The notes under the pieces were generated by a model. That model was not told the DNA's origin. It saw only the letters and a list, made by a program, of their open reading frames with translations, and made no database searches. This document shows, piece after piece, positions 52,173-53,198 of a stretch of DNA of 53,198 nucleotides. The stretch covers positions 98,360 through 151,557 of the forward strand of contig NZ_MKVV01000057.1 of the NCBI RefSeq assembly GCF_001899645.1, in the 5' to 3' direction. The translations under genes and the position numbers were made by a program. The stretch's first letter is position 1, and the number at the start of each line of letters is the position of its first letter. The DNA is from Pseudonocardia sp. 73-21. GTDB lineage: Bacteria; Actinomycetota; Actinomycetes; Mycobacteriales; Pseudonocardiaceae.

Positions 52173-52948
52173 TGGGCCCGCTCCGTCACGATCTGGGCGG
52201 GCTCGCCGGTCCGGCGGACGAGGCCACGGCACACCAGCTCCACCGTGACGGCCACGGCGACGGTCGCCACCGCGAGCAGCATCACCAGCACGAGCAGCTG
52301 CACCGCACCGGCCTCGACCGGGGTGGCGCCGCCCAGCAGCATCCCGACGAACGCGCCGGGCAGTGTGACGAGGCCGACCGTGCGGGTCTGGTCCATCGGC
52401 GGCACCAGCGCCTGCGCGGCCGATCCCTTGGCCACCAGCATCGCCGCATCGCGGGGGAGCAGGCCGAGCGACAGGGCCGCCTCCACCTCACCGCGCCGGG
52501 CCTCCAGCTCGTCGAGGGCGCGCCGGCCGGCCTGCGCGGAGGCGGTCATCGTGCCGCCGATGAGGATGCCCGCCATCGGGATCACCGCGATGCCCGTCGG
52601 CGGCACCACCCCGCCCAGCACGAGCCCGCCCACCACGGGCAGGGGCGCGAGCGCGATGGGCAGGGCCGCCCACCAGCCACTGCGGTCGTCGGTCATGCGC
52701 TTCCCGCCGGTCCGGGCGGCCACCACCAGCATCACGCCGACGAAGGCCGTGCTGAACCAGAACGAGGCGACGATCGCGCCGATGAGCAGCGAGACGACGC
52801 CCAGCTGCAGGGTCGCCCGCACGGCCGCGACGACGGTCTGCCGGGCCGTGCCGAGCCCGGTGGCGCGGGCGACACCGGCCGCGACGAGCACGGCGGCCAC
52901 CATCGCCACCACGAGCGCCGGACCGATGATGACGTTCGTGGATCCCAT
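52097..52948 (-). CDS. UPF0014/FetB-like ABC transporter permease
   Basis: A 283-residue membrane protein with about seven hydrophobic helices and the UPF0014 signatures R-A-T-L-Q-L-G-V-V (early), G-G-T-M-T-A-S-A-Q-A-G, and P-P-M-D-Q-T-R-T-V-G-L-V-T-L-P-G-A-F-V-G-M-L. In Escherichia coli FetAB exports iron and protects from oxidative stress. No FetA-type ATPase lies upstream within the window (the gene begins at 52948 with ctaD divergent), so the partner is elsewhere. The 3' end overlaps the LmbE gene. Confidence 0.85.
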   Translation of the reverse strand: MGSTNVIIGPALVVAMVAAVLVAAGVARATGLGTARQTVVAAVRATLQLGVVSLLIGAIVASFWFSTAFVGVMLVVAARTGGKRMTDDRSGWWAALPIALAPLPVVGGLVLGGVVPPTGIAVIPMAGILIGGTMTASAQAGRRALDELEARRGEVEAALSLGLLPRDAAMLVAKGSAAQALVPPMDQTRTVGLVTLPGAFVGMLLGGATPVEAGAVQLLVLVMLLAVATVAVAVTVELVCRGLVRRTGEPAQIVTERAHYRIGTNSSSNKPELSAGLGSPSTM

Positions 52949-53088
52949 GGCGTTCCTTTCACCCGACCCACTGATCCGAACCCTCGGGGCGCCTTCGACA
53001 GCGAGTAGAGCTACGATCCACCCGAGCCATTACGACCCCACGGCCGGGCCGGTCGGTACGACGCGCCCAGTGCAGGAGACGAGCCACA
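52949..53088. other. Divergent fetB-like/ctaD control region
   Basis: 140 bases. AGGAAAG lies before the permease start and AGGAG (53074-53078) before ctaD. No confident promoter pair was identified. Confidence 0.3.
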
Positions 53089-53198
53089 GTGACAGCTGTC
53101 GCCCCCAAGCCGATCACGTCGCGCCCGTACCCGGCGCGTCAGTCGGCCAAGGGATCCATGCTGCTGAAGATGCTGCACACGACGGACCCCAAGGACAT
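53089..53198 (+). CDS. ctaD: Cytochrome c oxidase (aa3) subunit I, N-terminal 36 codons
   Basis: Only the start is inside the window: GTG, then T-A-V-A-P-K-P-I-T-S-R-P-Y-P-A-R, K-G-S-M-L-L-K-M-L and T-T-D-P-K-D, the characteristic cytoplasmic lead of actinobacterial CtaD before the first membrane helix. AGGAG lies 10 bases upstream. It is a core respiratory gene and marks the edge of the conserved chromosome next to the catabolic region. Confidence 0.82.
   Translation, partial: MTAVAPKPITSRPYPARQSAKGSMLLKMLHTTDPKD

Overview
The window is about 53 kb of very GC-rich DNA with strong G/C third-position bias. A mycothiol-type LmbE deacetylase, a DUF222/HNH (13E12-type) gene, a nicotinoprotein alcohol dehydrogenase, MmyB-type regulators and an aa3 oxidase subunit I of actinobacterial type all point to an actinomycete of the Pseudonocardiales, most likely Pseudonocardia or a close relative. 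The genus is inferred from the genes and is not proven. I saw no rRNA, tRNA, CRISPR array, intact insertion sequence or replication origin.

Layout. 1-6.7 kb: tail of a Pro/Ala-rich protein, a class A beta-lactamase, a decayed amino-acid permease, an ammonia-lyase homologue whose MIO triad is missing, and a flippase-kinase fusion followed by a glycosyltransferase. 6.7-18.7 kb: an aldo-keto reductase and then a catabolic locus made of an HpsN/HisD-like dehydrogenase, a carbohydrate-type ABC importer lacking its ATPase, an alpha/beta hydrolase, an HpcH-type aldolase, an SDR, a LacI regulator, a tandem NTF2-like protein, a bicupin and a nitrilase-family amidohydrolase. Four near-identical 14-bp palindromes, one at each transcription start region, tie this locus together as one LacI regulon. 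18.7-28.9 kb: methyltransferase remnant, SOS-type HNH gene, a CPT-like kinase coupled to a VOC protein, a Tat-exported phospholipase C, a PMT-like membrane transferase, a two-component system, an atypical SDR and a urease (ureC) remnant.

28.9-35.4 kb: a MarR/flavin monooxygenase pair, then a complete cobalt-type nitrile hydratase operon (amidase, beta, alpha, accessory protein, MetX-like hydrolase), which converts nitriles to amides to acids. An ArsR gene lies just upstream. 35.4-40.1 kb: MmyB-like regulator, remnants of an MFS pump and a multicopper oxidase, a secreted peptidase-like hydrolase, a truncated DUF805 protein and an esterase. 40.1-49.4 kb: pyruvate phosphate dikinase and an aerobic benzoyl-CoA (box) operon (benzoate-CoA ligase, boxC, boxB, 7Fe ferredoxin) without boxA, divergent from an NDMA-type alcohol dehydrogenase. 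49.5 kb-end: MoxR-VWA fusion, LmbE-type deacetylase, FetB-like permease and the first codons of ctaD.

Overall the window reads as a soil actinomycete's accessory catabolic region (nitriles, aromatic acids, one unidentified carbohydrate- or sulfonate-like compound) with an unusual number of gene remnants at block boundaries. The LacI regulon is the best candidate for an undescribed pathway.
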